DNA from: an uncultured cyanobacterium
GTDB lineage: Bacteria; Cyanobacteriota; Cyanobacteriia; Cyanobacteriales; Chroococcidiopsidaceae
Direction of reading: 5' to 3'
Length of the DNA: 16,883 nucleotides
Assembly: GCA_946221495.1 (NCBI GenBank)
Contig: CAMIFA010000117.1
Coordinates: 1-16,883, forward strand
Position numbers and translations under genes: made by a program. The notes below the pieces were generated by a model. It searched no databases, was not told the origin of the DNA, and was given only the letters and a program-made list of their open reading frames with translations. Every line of letters starts with the position of its first letter. Position 1 is the first letter of the stretch. Positions 1-7,485 of the stretch are shown one piece after another.

Positions 1-328
1 TGTTGCAAAGTGTTTGCCGACAAAGATTACATTTCTCGAAAATTAGCGCTGCAATTGTTCGAGGCGACAGGCATTCAACTGAGCACAAAGGTGCGACGCA
101 ACATGAAACGAAAGTCGATCACCTTGCTAGATCGCTTGCTGCTTCGCAAACGTGCCATCATCGAAACCGTGATTGACCACTTGAAGAACATTTCTTTGCC
201 AATCGCATTCGCGCCATCGCTCTCTCGTCAACTTTCTGGTTAATCTCCTGGGTGGACTGATTGCTTATTGCCATCAACCGCAAAAGCCCTCGTTCGATTT
301 AGACTGCCCTTTACCGCCCGCCGCTTAA
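1..328 (+). pseudogene. IS982-family transposase, 3' fragment with frameshift
   Basis: The reading frame is open from base 1, so the gene begins outside the window. It encodes the C-terminal part of a DDE transposase: FADKDYIS, then TKVRRNMKRK, then LLLRKRAIIETVIDHLKNIS. The KRAIIETV stretch resembles the region around the last catalytic Glu of IS982 enzymes. After codons for LKNIS (near 195) the frame runs to a stop at 243 without family features. The next frame instead gives SHSRHRSLVNFLVN and GGLIAYCHQPQKPS, the expected IS982 ending, up to a TAA at 326-328. The spacing between NIS and HSRHR is 10 nt where the family usually has three codons, which fits a 1-base insertion. The element is therefore probably inactive, unless programmed frameshifting occurs. 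I could not identify its terminal inverted repeat. The family assignment is from remembered motifs. Confidence 0.82.
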
Positions 329-410
329 CCCGATCTCACGTTAAATGAAGAATGCAACGCCGCTTAAGGTGATGCACTTCCAAACAAGATATTATTCGGC
401 AAAGTGGGCG

Positions 411-450
411 CTGGTATCTATATTACGAACCTGTTTTACACAGATACCAG
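411..450. repeat. Perfect 9-bp inverted repeat
   Basis: CTGGTATCT (411-419) and AGATACCAG (442-450) are perfect reverse complements separated by 22 nt. No T-run follows on either strand. The function is unknown. It lies downstream of the broken transposase and could belong to a mobile-element end. Confidence 0.5.
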
Positions 451-511
451 ATGTTAGTCTTAAAAAGGGTTGTGCTGAAAAAAGTTGTTAAGGATAGAAA
501 ATTCCTGTAGA

Positions 512-551
512 TACCCCTCTTTCATCACTCTAGGCAGAGGAAAGAGGGGTA
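512..551. repeat. Perfect 12-bp inverted repeat
   Basis: TACCCCTCTTTC (512-523) and GAAAGAGGGGTA (540-551) are perfect reverse complements with a 16-nt loop. Such an RNA hairpin would be stable. Neither flank is T-rich enough for a standard intrinsic terminator. It could be a dispersed cyanobacterial palindrome, a transcript end, or a mobile-element remnant. Confidence 0.55.
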
Positions 552-576
552 AGGGTGCTTTAAATCAATAACAAAA

Positions 577-609
577 GACAGGACAGAACAAGCTATTCTG
601 TCTCCTGTC
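577..609 (-). terminator. Likely Rho-independent terminator of the SIMPL gene
   Basis: Read on the minus strand, the arms GACAGGAGACAGAA and TTCTGTCCTGTC flank a 7-nt loop, with a 2-nt bulge in the first arm. TTTTGTTATTGATTT follows. The hairpin begins about 48 nt past the SIMPL stop codon. The heptamer CTGTCTC occurs twice in tandem here (598-611), so the hairpin partly coincides with a short tandem repeat. Confidence 0.6.
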
Positions 610-656
610 TCCTTCTTTAGTAGATATCCACCCTCTACCTAACTGCCTGCTCAGTA

Positions 657-1385
657 TTAATAGCTAATTTGCAGCGTCACAGATGCCTCTACCTGCTGTT
701 CACCGCCGATAACTGGTGTAGGAGCAGATCTAGCTTCAGAAGCTACCGCACGGTCATACAAGGGTAAAGGTGGCTGCGGTGGATTTGCTGCGTTAACTTG
801 AATACTTACTACTTCCTTGGGGGTAAGCTCCAAAGTGCTTAACACTACCCCAGCTTGCTGTTGAGCATCTTGGGTAGCTTCCCGTAAAGCTTGTTGTTGA
901 GCTGCTGCGATCGCTTCATCGGTAGCAGCAAAAGCAACGCTGTCAATTCGCGTCGCCCCAGCTTTGACGGCATCATCTAATAAAGTGCCAACTGCTTCAG
1001 TATTGAGACGAAAACTAACGATATTGGTGGCAGAGTAGCCCGTGAGGCGCTGTACGTTGTTGTTATAGCTATAAACCGGATTGAGAGTGATGCCAGTAGT
1101 TTCTAGTTTCTCAACATTGCGCGATCGCAAAAGTGCGACAACAGCTGATGATCGTTTAGCAACTTCCTGCTGTACTTCTTGGGCTGTTTTGCCTTGAACC
1201 TCAACCCCCAAACGTACTGTAGTTAAAGTTGTGGGAATCATCTCCACACCCCTACCACTAACAGTAAGTGTCCTGAGCATTTTTTCTTGTGCCAAAACGG
1301 GATTAGCAATTATAGTGGCTAAACTTACTAAAGATACAACTCCCAACCACTGCCAAGAATTGAAGCGACGTATAGAGTAATTCAT
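657..1385 (-). CDS. Exported SIMPL-domain (DUF541) protein
   Basis: The protein has 242 residues and a Sec-type N-terminus: basic IRR, a hydrophobic core at about 13-28, and likely cleavage after VLA (residue 32). The remainder matches the SIMPL/DUF541 fold: LTVSGRGVEMIPTTLTTVRLGVEVQGKTA at the start, the LETTGITLNPVYSY stretch, Ala-rich helices at about 140-180, and a C-terminal VEASVTLQISY strand. SIMPL proteins are periplasmic or surface proteins, some forming oligomeric rings, and most have no defined biochemical role; Brucella BP26 and E. coli YggE are members. The ATG start is supported by AAGGA (1391-1395) 5 nt upstream. A terminator-like hairpin lies downstream. It is a single-gene unit, and the nearest upstream sequence is an antiporter relic on the opposite strand. 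The family call is secure; the role is unknown. Confidence 0.88.
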   Translation of the reverse strand: MNYSIRRFNSWQWLGVVSLVSLATIIANPVLAQEKMLRTLTVSGRGVEMIPTTLTTVRLGVEVQGKTAQEVQQEVAKRSSAVVALLRSRNVEKLETTGITLNPVYSYNNNVQRLTGYSATNIVSFRLNTEAVGTLLDDAVKAGATRIDSVAFAATDEAIAAAQQQALREATQDAQQQAGVVLSTLELTPKEVVSIQVNAANPPQPPLPLYDRAVASEARSAPTPVIGGEQQVEASVTLQISY

Positions 1386-1556
1386 TTTAGTCCTTACACT
1401 GAAAAGAGCGCGATCGCGCCGTTGAAGTCTCGTTCCTACTCTGACATCACAGCCAACAAAATGTTTCTATTGTTACGTTTTTGGAAACTCGGATTTAGTT
1501 GTAGTGTTTCTCTATTCCTAGCTCCTCGCCCCTAATTCCTTTCTTCCCAACCAACT

Positions 1557-1588
1557 TGTACAGTTAAAAAGTAATTTCTGTACAGTTA
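1557..1588. promoter_or_regulatory. Two TGTACAGTTA direct repeats 22 bp apart
   Basis: TGTACAGTTA occurs at 1557-1566 and 1579-1588. Both copies contain the palindrome TGTACA, and they start exactly 22 bp apart, about two helical turns. This is the geometry of paired operator sites, but no regulator can be named. The site lies just before the antiporter relic and about 170 bp upstream of the SIMPL gene on the other strand. Confidence 0.3.
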
Positions 1589-1592
1589 CTGA

Positions 1593-2048
1593 ATGCAACT
1601 GCCTCTCTTGACTTTTTTTACTACTTGGAAAGACACATTTTTGTTAGCAACAGTAATCGAACCAGAAAGCGGTTCCCTGGTACTTGCAGGCGTACTGCGC
1701 CACTAAAATAGGCGGGGAGTTACCCCCAGTTTTAGGTGAACTAGTAGGTGGTGTAGTGGTAGGTTCGTGAGGGGCTAATAATTGCCACATTTTTAATTGC
1801 GATCGCGATTCTGGGTAAAGTAGTCACAGGCTTGGCTGTATTTGGTCAACCGTTGAACCGTTTAGCAATTGGTGTCGGGATAATTCCTAGAGGCGAAGTT
1901 GGCTCTGTAGAGGAGTGTACTTTCAAAACCCCTAGAAGCAGCGATTATTATGATGGTTATCATCACAACCTTTTTAGCACCGCCTTTATTCCGGCTGGTA
2001 TTTCCCCCAGCAGACACTCAACCGAAAACAGTTTTAGACAGCGACTGA
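1593..2048 (+). pseudogene. Relic of a CPA2-type Na+/H+ antiporter
   Basis: Four pieces in family order lie in three frames. Piece 1 (1593 to about 1694) starts with ATG and gives a short N-terminus ending ESGSLVLAGVL. Piece 2 (1705-1767) gives KIGGEL then PPVLGELVGGVVVG. Piece 3 (1784-1903) gives ATFLIAIAILGKVVTG, then NRLAIGVGIIPRGEVG, which matches the conserved C-terminal membrane motif of cyanobacterial NapA/NhaS3-like antiporters. Piece 4 (1914-2045) gives LEAAIIMMVIITTFLAPP and a short tail before TGA. Most of the transport domain between pieces 2 and 3 is missing, and about ten residues are missing between pieces 3 and 4. About 450 bp remain where an intact gene would be well over 1 kb. 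The gene decayed by several deletions and frame changes. The family is recognised from motifs; the subfamily is less sure. Confidence 0.8.
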
Positions 2049-2454
2049 AAAATGCGATTTTCTTGAAACTTCAATGCTGCAATTTGCGTCCGGTTTCCTG
2101 GTAAATCTCGCCTTTTCGGCGATCGTCATAGGATAGCTTAATGAACACGCTTTGCTAAAAAGAAATTCTCATACCAACACTGGTTTATCCTGGTAATTCT
2201 TTGCTTGGATCTAATATCAGTTGATTGTGGTTAGCCCGTTGATGTAAGCTAACGCACTTAAGGTGAAGCAATATCAACTTGAGTTGAGCGGACAACCTTG
2301 CTTTTATAGGTTTTAAGCCGTAATTGTGACTGTTTACTTATACGTCAGGTATACTCAAGGTCGACTAACCCTAGAATTAAGCGTGTGGTGAAGTGAAGAG
2401 CTAATAGAGGAGATGTTGACTACGCATGATAAATGCGAATTAGGAGAAAGCACT
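2049..2454. other. Intergenic leader of amiC
   Basis: I see no gene here. It contains a candidate -10 element TATACT at 2350-2355, with only weak -35 matches (TGTGAC at 2326-2331, 18-nt spacing). A small perfect hairpin, CGCAT/ATGCG (2423-2427/2433-2437, loop GATAA), sits 5 nt before the Shine-Dalgarno sequence at 2442-2447 and could affect ribosome access. An in-frame ATG at 2413 is judged not to be the start (see amiC). Confidence 0.4.
2326..2355 (+). promoter_or_regulatory. Candidate amiC promoter
   Basis: A good -10 hexamer, TATACT (2350-2355), is preceded at 18 nt by TGTGAC, a weak -35. Transcription would start near 2362 and give a leader of about 90 nt before the GTG start. This rests on hexamer matching only. 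Confidence 0.3.
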
Positions 2455-4362
2455 GTGAAATTCCACTGGTTACTATCCAGTACCTTAAGCATTTTTTTGC
2501 TATCGTCTCCTGCTGAGGCGGCGAGACTAAAATCTTGGCATTTTAATGCTGCTGCAAATAAGCTGGAGCTAAAAACAGACGGAGCAGTTCAACCAAAAGC
2601 AAAGCTAATTTTTAACCCGACTCGCTTGGTAATTGATTTACCAGGTACAACCCTAGAGCGTCCAACTGTAAAACAGCAGGTTGGGGGAGCAATTCGGACT
2701 ATTCGTGTCGGACAGTTTGACGATCGCACAACTCGGATGGTAATTGAGTTAAGTCCGGGTTATAGACTAGATCCCCAACAGGTGAAATTTCAAGGGAAAA
2801 CTGCCACCCAGTGGACTGTACAGTTACCAACACCCCAAAGATTTGCCTCTGCGCCCAGCTCACCACCGCCGCGCTTAGAGCCAAGAACTAGTGCTTCTTT
2901 GCCAAAATCAGTTTTAGCTGCACCTAATAACAACGTTAATACTAGACCTTTGACGTTGAAAAGAATCGCTAATACTCCTAGAGCGGTTGTCCAAGTTGAG
3001 AACGTGCAAGTAACAGGAGATGGATTGTTCATCCGCACACGCGGTGGGGGAACTCCTCAGATTCAAATAAATCGCAGCAGCGATCGCTCCAAAATTAATA
3101 TTGACCTCAGGAATGCAGTTTTAGTACCGCGTCAACCAGCACGAAATGTCCGAGTCAATCGTTACGGTGTCAGCCGCATTTTATTAACTCAACCTCAAGC
3201 CTCGCCGCCTCTGGTGCGAATGACGTTGCAGGTAAATAGAAATAGCCCCGATTGGCAAGCATCTGTTAGCCGTTTTGGTGGTATAGTGCTGCTGCCTAGA
3301 CGCAGCATTCCTAGCGCCGTCGCTACCGTTGTTGATACTCAACCCCTCTTAACTAGAACAGAGGTATCTACTACCCGCCCTCAACAAACATCTGATCTGG
3401 CAACAGTGCAGTCTGTAGAACTAGCTGGCAATGGTACGCAACTATTAATCAGAGCAGATCGAAATTTAATTTATACCAGTGGTTGGGATCGCTCATCTGG
3501 CTTCTACAGCATTACCCTTCCCAATGCCCAGTTAGCTAAATCAGTTAAAGGTCCTGATTTAAACGCCAATAGCCCGGTATTACGAGTACGCTTACGGCAG
3601 TCTGACCCCACTACTGTTGTAGTTTTGGTACAACCCGCTTCTGGGATCAGGATTGGAGAACTTAATCAGCCAGGGCGACAACTATTATCCTTACAGTTAC
3701 AACGCTCTGCTACTGTCTTAGTGCCACCATCTGCCCCCAGTGAAGCTATTAACGTCCCAGTTCCAGTAACACCAGCCCCCCAACCATCACCACCATCTCA
3801 ACTACCAAGGGTTCCTAAAGGGCGAGTCGTTGTTATTGTTGACCCAGGACATGGCGGCAAAGACCCAGGAGCAATTGGTCTGGGGGGATTGCAAGAAAAG
3901 CACGTAATTCTGCCGATCTCGAAACAAATAACCGCAATTTTGGCAAGACAAGGCGTGCAAGTAGTGATGACACGCGACAGCGATTATTTTGTCGATTTAG
4001 CTCCGCGAGTAGCGATCGCGGAACGCGCCAATGGCGATTTATTTGTCAGTATCCATGCTAATGCGATGCCTGCTAACCGTACTGATATTAGCGGTCTAGA
4101 GACTTATTATTTCTCTAGCGGTGAGCGCCTAGCACGGACTATCCATAACAGCGTTTTACAAGGTGTTAATATTCGTGACCGAGGCGTGCGAAAAGCAAGA
4201 TTTTATGTACTCAGAAAAAGCTCAATGCCGTCTGTGTTAGTAGAAGTTGGTTTTGTAACTGGGCGCGAGGATTCAGCCCGACTAGGAACCGCAGCTTACC
4301 AAAATCAAATGGCTGAGGCGATCGCTCGTGGTATTCTTCAGTACATTAAACAAAATCTTTGA
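2455..4362 (+). CDS. amiC: AMIN-domain N-acetylmuramoyl-L-alanine amidase
   Basis: This exported enzyme cleaves the amide bond between N-acetylmuramic acid and the stem peptide of peptidoglycan. With the GTG start at 2455 it has 635 residues: a signal peptide (1-22, ending SPAEA), three AMIN-like beta domains (about 22-125, 181-282, 319-418) that target the enzyme to the wall, a proline-rich linker (about 425-455) and an Amidase_3 domain (about 458-632). Zinc ligands are visible: His466 in DPGHGGKDPGA, Glu481 in LQEKH, His534 in SIHANA. The catalytic Glu is 597 in VEVGFV. The GTG was chosen because AGGAGA (2442-2447) lies 7 nt upstream and the signal peptide then begins at once. The in-frame ATG at 2413 has GAGGAG directly abutting it and adds 14 non-signal residues. 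In heterocystous cyanobacteria such amidases perforate septal walls for cell-cell communication; whether this one does is inference. murI follows after 57 bp. Confidence 0.93.
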   Translation: MKFHWLLSSTLSIFLLSSPAEAARLKSWHFNAAANKLELKTDGAVQPKAKLIFNPTRLVIDLPGTTLERPTVKQQVGGAIRTIRVGQFDDRTTRMVIELSPGYRLDPQQVKFQGKTATQWTVQLPTPQRFASAPSSPPPRLEPRTSASLPKSVLAAPNNNVNTRPLTLKRIANTPRAVVQVENVQVTGDGLFIRTRGGGTPQIQINRSSDRSKINIDLRNAVLVPRQPARNVRVNRYGVSRILLTQPQASPPLVRMTLQVNRNSPDWQASVSRFGGIVLLPRRSIPSAVATVVDTQPLLTRTEVSTTRPQQTSDLATVQSVELAGNGTQLLIRADRNLIYTSGWDRSSGFYSITLPNAQLAKSVKGPDLNANSPVLRVRLRQSDPTTVVVLVQPASGIRIGELNQPGRQLLSLQLQRSATVLVPPSAPSEAINVPVPVTPAPQPSPPSQLPRVPKGRVVVIVDPGHGGKDPGAIGLGGLQEKHVILPISKQITAILARQGVQVVMTRDSDYFVDLAPRVAIAERANGDLFVSIHANAMPANRTDISGLETYYFSSGERLARTIHNSVLQGVNIRDRGVRKARFYVLRKSSMPSVLVEVGFVTGREDSARLGTAAYQNQMAEAIARGILQYIKQNL

Positions 4363-4370
4363 GCTAGCAC

Positions 4371-4405
4371 AACTCAGAACTTAAAACTCAAAACTCAAAA
4401 CTCAA
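4371..4405 (+). repeat. Heptamer tandem array (AACTCAA), 5 units
   Basis: Five consecutive 7-nt units: AACTCAG, AACTTAA, then AACTCAA three times. The array starts 8 nt after the amiC stop and ends 14 nt before the murI start, so it fills most of the gap between these two genes. It is of the short tandemly repeated repetitive type known in cyanobacteria. Confidence 0.85.
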
Positions 4406-4419
4406 AAATATCCAAGCCT

Positions 4420-5289
4420 GTGTCTTACTCCTATACCTCCCTCTGTACTGATCTTCCTGTTGCTCCAAATGCTCCTATAGGAATTTTTGATAGCGGTGTG
4501 GGAGGTCTTACTGTTCTGCAACAACTCAACCGCCAACTTCCCAAGGAATCAATTATCTATTTTGGAGATACGGCGCGGCTTCCTTATGGCACTCGCGCAC
4601 ACGCAGAAATTATCCAGTTCATGCGCGAAATCCTGACTTGGATGCTCCAACAGCAGGTCAAGATGGTAGTTATGGCTTGCAATACCAGTTCTGCCTTAGC
4701 GCTAGAGGAAGTACGCTCGGAATTTCCTGTACCAATTGTCGGTCTAATCTTACCAGGAGCAAGAGCGGCGGTGCAGCAAGGTAAATTAATTGGGGTAATT
4801 GCTACACCAGCAACTGCGGCTAGTAATGCTTATCGCCGTGCGATTATTGAAATTGATCCAACTGTCCAGGTATGGCAAGTTGGGTGTCCAGAGTTTGTAC
4901 CGCTTATTGAACAAAATAGGATTAATGACCCTTACACAACCCAGGTAGCAAAGCATTATTTAGCACCTTTAATTCAGCAGCAAATCGACACATTAATTTA
5001 TGGCTGTACTCATTATCCACATCTAGAACCAGTGCTGCGATTACTTCTACCTCCAAGTGTGAAGCTTGTCGATCCAGCAGTTCATGTTGTAACAGCAGCA
5101 GCTCAAGAACTTGAGTTACTAAGCTTAAAAAATACTCAAGCATCACTACCAACTCGCTTCTACGTTAGTGGTTCTCCCGAACAATTCGCTCAGTCTGCTA
5201 TTCGTTGGCTAGGCTACACCCCAGTAGTTAAGCAAGTAGATTTGACTGCTGTACTAAATTCTGGAGTACCGCTAGAATCTCTTGATTAA
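4420..5289 (+). CDS. murI: Glutamate racemase
   Basis: This cytoplasmic enzyme interconverts L- and D-glutamate, supplying D-Glu for peptidoglycan. The protein has 289 residues, close to family length. Landmarks are IGIFDSGVGGLTVL (Asp24 and Ser25 of the substrate pocket), FGDTARLPYG, MACNTSSA with catalytic Cys87, and YGCTHYPHL with catalytic Cys196, so both halves of the two-base mechanism are intact. The start is a GTG at 4420. No in-frame ATG occurs before FMREIL (about residue 73), which would remove the first catalytic motif. There is no clear Shine-Dalgarno, and a heptamer repeat array lies just upstream. It is co-directional with amiC with a 57-bp gap, so the two probably share a transcript and both serve the cell wall. 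As I recall, sds follows murI in Nostoc-type genomes; here they are about 2.4 kb apart. Confidence 0.95.
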   Translation: MSYSYTSLCTDLPVAPNAPIGIFDSGVGGLTVLQQLNRQLPKESIIYFGDTARLPYGTRAHAEIIQFMREILTWMLQQQVKMVVMACNTSSALALEEVRSEFPVPIVGLILPGARAAVQQGKLIGVIATPATAASNAYRRAIIEIDPTVQVWQVGCPEFVPLIEQNRINDPYTTQVAKHYLAPLIQQQIDTLIYGCTHYPHLEPVLRLLLPPSVKLVDPAVHVVTAAAQELELLSLKNTQASLPTRFYVSGSPEQFAQSAIRWLGYTPVVKQVDLTAVLNSGVPLESLD

Positions 5290-5466
5290 AGATTAGCCGA
5301 GTCAAAAGGTTAGCGATTAGGTAAAAAAGGTATAAGCTTCATTTTTGCAAAATTAGGTTTGTCTAACTGATTTTCGCAAGCGGCTTAATGTCTACTATCT
5401 GTGTTCGTCCAAAACAAATTTCCGCCTCATCAAACAAGCGCAACTTTTAGCAAATTTACCTTTTTA

Positions 5467-6168
5467 CTATAATTTTTTGCTTAAAACTCTCTCTGGAAAT
5501 GTACTTTTTATTTTCAATTTATTGCTATCTGACTGCAAACGCTCAGGCAATAAAAAGACGAAATAAGCTATGATACTCATCACTATCTGCTCACCACCAT
5601 CTTCAAAAATACCAAAAAAAGTTCCAAATGAGGAACCTTTAACTACTACATGAAGTAAATCTACTGCAATTCCAAAGAAAGCAAGAGTAAATAGCATTAT
5701 AATTAGATACTTAGATATTTCCTTAGACTGGCGATCGCTAAAACGATAGGCAATAGCAATTAGAATAAAAAATGATAAGCTAACCACAAGGGATACTACA
5801 AGTTCCCCAAAATCTTGGGCGCGCAAATTTAACCCAGTAGAAAAATCAAGTTTGTTACTTATCCTAATTCCTAATTTCTCGTGAATTTGAATTGAGTCAT
5901 CAAGTAGTAAGTAAAAGAATAGTAAAGACCATATCAGATATAGAACAGAACGCTTACGCACTGCTACAAAACACAATAAAAGTGCGATCCAATACTCTTT
6001 TAAATATTGAAATAGTTCCCCATATCCTCCATCCGTCGCCAGGGAAAAAGAAACATTTGAAATTAAGTCAGTATAAATATTAATGACATGAAGAATAATC
6101 AGAACAATATCAGTAGCTAAAAGCAAATAAAAAAGCTTAAGCGACCAGTGGTTTACATTTAGTCTCAC
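5467..6168 (-). CDS. Multi-spanning membrane protein of unknown function
   Basis: I do not recognise this 233-residue protein. It has about six hydrophobic segments (near 10-30, 55-70, 74-90, 120-141, 152-173, 190-208) and a basic tail (about 217-233). Acidic and His residues sit at or inside the predicted membrane segments: D90/D91 and H96/E97 in LLDDSIQIHEKLG, D119 and E122 in AQDFGE, D170 and H173 in AVDLLH, and E189, D190 and E193 in FEDGGE. Such clustering suggests a metal site, proton path or intramembrane enzyme, but that is inference. The GTG start has the strongest Shine-Dalgarno in the window, AAGGAG at 6181-6176, 7 nt upstream. It is convergent with murI and backs onto a long AT-rich gene-free stretch. 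The gene is itself AT-rich, with only one HIP1 site (5730), so it may have been acquired. Confidence 0.75.
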   Translation of the reverse strand: MRLNVNHWSLKLFYLLLATDIVLIILHVINIYTDLISNVSFSLATDGGYGELFQYLKEYWIALLLCFVAVRKRSVLYLIWSLLFFYLLLDDSIQIHEKLGIRISNKLDFSTGLNLRAQDFGELVVSLVVSLSFFILIAIAYRFSDRQSKEISKYLIIMLFTLAFFGIAVDLLHVVVKGSSFGTFFGIFEDGGEQIVMSIIAYFVFLLPERLQSDSNKLKIKSTFPERVLSKKL

Positions 6169-6296
6169 TAAAATTCTCCTTAAGTTTATTGACTCGCAAG
6201 ATATTAAAACTCCCCTATCTTGATGAGTAGTGTTGATTACTATTAAATGGAGTGTTTAAAACTTATTTAACTTTATTTTTATTGAAGCATAACCTA

Positions 6297-6317
6297 AGAT
6301 TAACCTATTTTTAATCT
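6297..6317. repeat. 7-bp perfect inverted repeat beside TATAAT
   Basis: AGATTAA (6297-6303) and TTAATCT (6311-6317) flank a 7-nt loop. TATAAT follows at 6321-6326 but has no -35 at proper distance on the plus strand. Chance is plausible in such AT-rich DNA. Confidence 0.25.
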
Positions 6318-6764
6318 AGATATAATAAGTTTTGTATAAAAAATTAAACTGAATACTTAGATTGACGTATTAACAAGCTTCTAGCTACAGTATTCCCATT
6401 GTTTAGGATGCTAAGTGCTACCACAGATTTCTGAAGACACGCAGAAACTTGCGTAAAAAAAGGAGACAGAATGATATAGCAGCGTTGTGGAAGGTTTTCT
6501 CCTGCATTTAAGCTAATTGGATAAACTTATGAGTCGTGTCTAAGGCATCCAGAATGTCCTATCCCGGATTACCTCTACTGTTTTCTTCACAGGGTACAAG
6601 CACCATTATTTATGGAGAAAAGTTGAAATAATGATTTTGAGACACACACTGCGAGAAGTTATAAGTCTTTGTATTAAGCACCCTTATTATGGGGTGCAAT
6701 TCGCAAATCTAAAATCGGCTGACGAGAGCAGTTTCTAAAACTTTTGTTCCCTTAGTTAGAGGGG

Positions 6765-6793
6765 TTGACATAGAACTTACTCATCCGTATAGC
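6765..6793 (+). promoter_or_regulatory. Near-consensus sigma70-type promoter without a gene
   Basis: TTGACA (6765-6770, a perfect -35) is followed after exactly 17 nt by TATAGC (6788-6793, 4 of 6 matches to the -10). Transcription would begin near 6800. No start codon with a ribosome site or long ORF follows until sds at 7650. The product would be a small RNA, a very long sds leader, or a transcript of a lost gene. Confidence 0.45.
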
Positions 6794-7456
6794 GACGAAT
6801 TTTATTTGTCTCATTCTTACAAAAGTCTATTTAATAAATAGTTATTACCAGAATAGGAGAAGTAATTATAATTAGATTACGTTAGTTATTATCTTAATAA
6901 ACTCAAATTTAGAAATATAATTTTGAATATATCTAACATAGCTTCAGCTCCTAAAACCCCAATGAATGTGCCACAGTAAGCAAATTCTTAGTTTCATCAA
7001 GGGAACCTTTTAATAGTTCTGATAAATATTGTCAGCGTTCTAGACTCCAAGAATCCAATTATAATAAATTAAAAATATAAACATTTAACTCGTGTTTTTA
7101 ATGAGTTAATACTAATATTTTATATATTTTGTAGCCTATGTATTTACATAAATGTTTTTCATGAATTAAAACAGTATTATGACGAATGCTAATAATTTAG
7201 TTTAAGCTTTGTAAAATTATTTTTATGTTTTGTGTAGTTATGAAAATTTTTAATAAACAGCACTATTGCTGCGAAAACTTGTTTGCCAGTTAATATTTAC
7301 ATTTTATTTATAACTTTATTGAACTAGACAATATTGGTTGGGAGTTATAGTTATTAATATTTAATTTACTTCATCGTTTTTGCTCAGTCTATTTCTTACT
7401 TTTGCCTAGACTTGGGTTTTATTGACAAGAGCCTTTGTTCATCTTTTTTTAGTAGA

Positions 7457-7485
7457 TTGACTTAAGTTAGAGCTTTTAGGATACT
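7457..7485 (+). promoter_or_regulatory. Candidate sds promoter
   Basis: TTGACT (7457-7462) is followed after 17 nt by GATACT (7480-7485), which has 4 of 6 matches to TATAAT. The start would be near 7492, giving a leader of roughly 160 nt before sds. A weaker alternative nearer the gene is TTAGCT (7589-7594) with TATGTT (7611-7616). Confidence 0.4.

Larger units (their letters stand above)
329..656. other. Intergenic stretch with three inverted repeats
   Basis: No gene is seen between the transposase remnant and the SIMPL gene. The stretch holds a 9-bp perfect inverted repeat (411-419/442-450), a 12-bp perfect inverted repeat (512-523/540-551) and a hairpin read as a terminator on the minus strand (577-609). 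CGCCGCTTAA also occurs twice as a direct repeat, at 319-328 and 358-367. The first two hairpins have no U-tract on either strand, so I do not call them terminators. They may be leftover mobile-element ends. Confidence 0.5.

Noticed and set aside
1571..1583. NtcA-type site
   Set aside because: The sequence reads GTA-N7-TAC, one base short of the GTA-N8-TAC consensus, and no -10 element lies at the usual distance.
1832..2104. 90-residue plus-strand ORF as a real gene
   Set aside because: Only its first part (to IPRGEVG) matches an antiporter; the rest is out of frame relative to the antiporter tail. It is part of the relic.
6679..6698. GCACCC/GGGTGC hairpin as a terminator
   Set aside because: The stem is only about 6 bp and no T-run follows on either strand.
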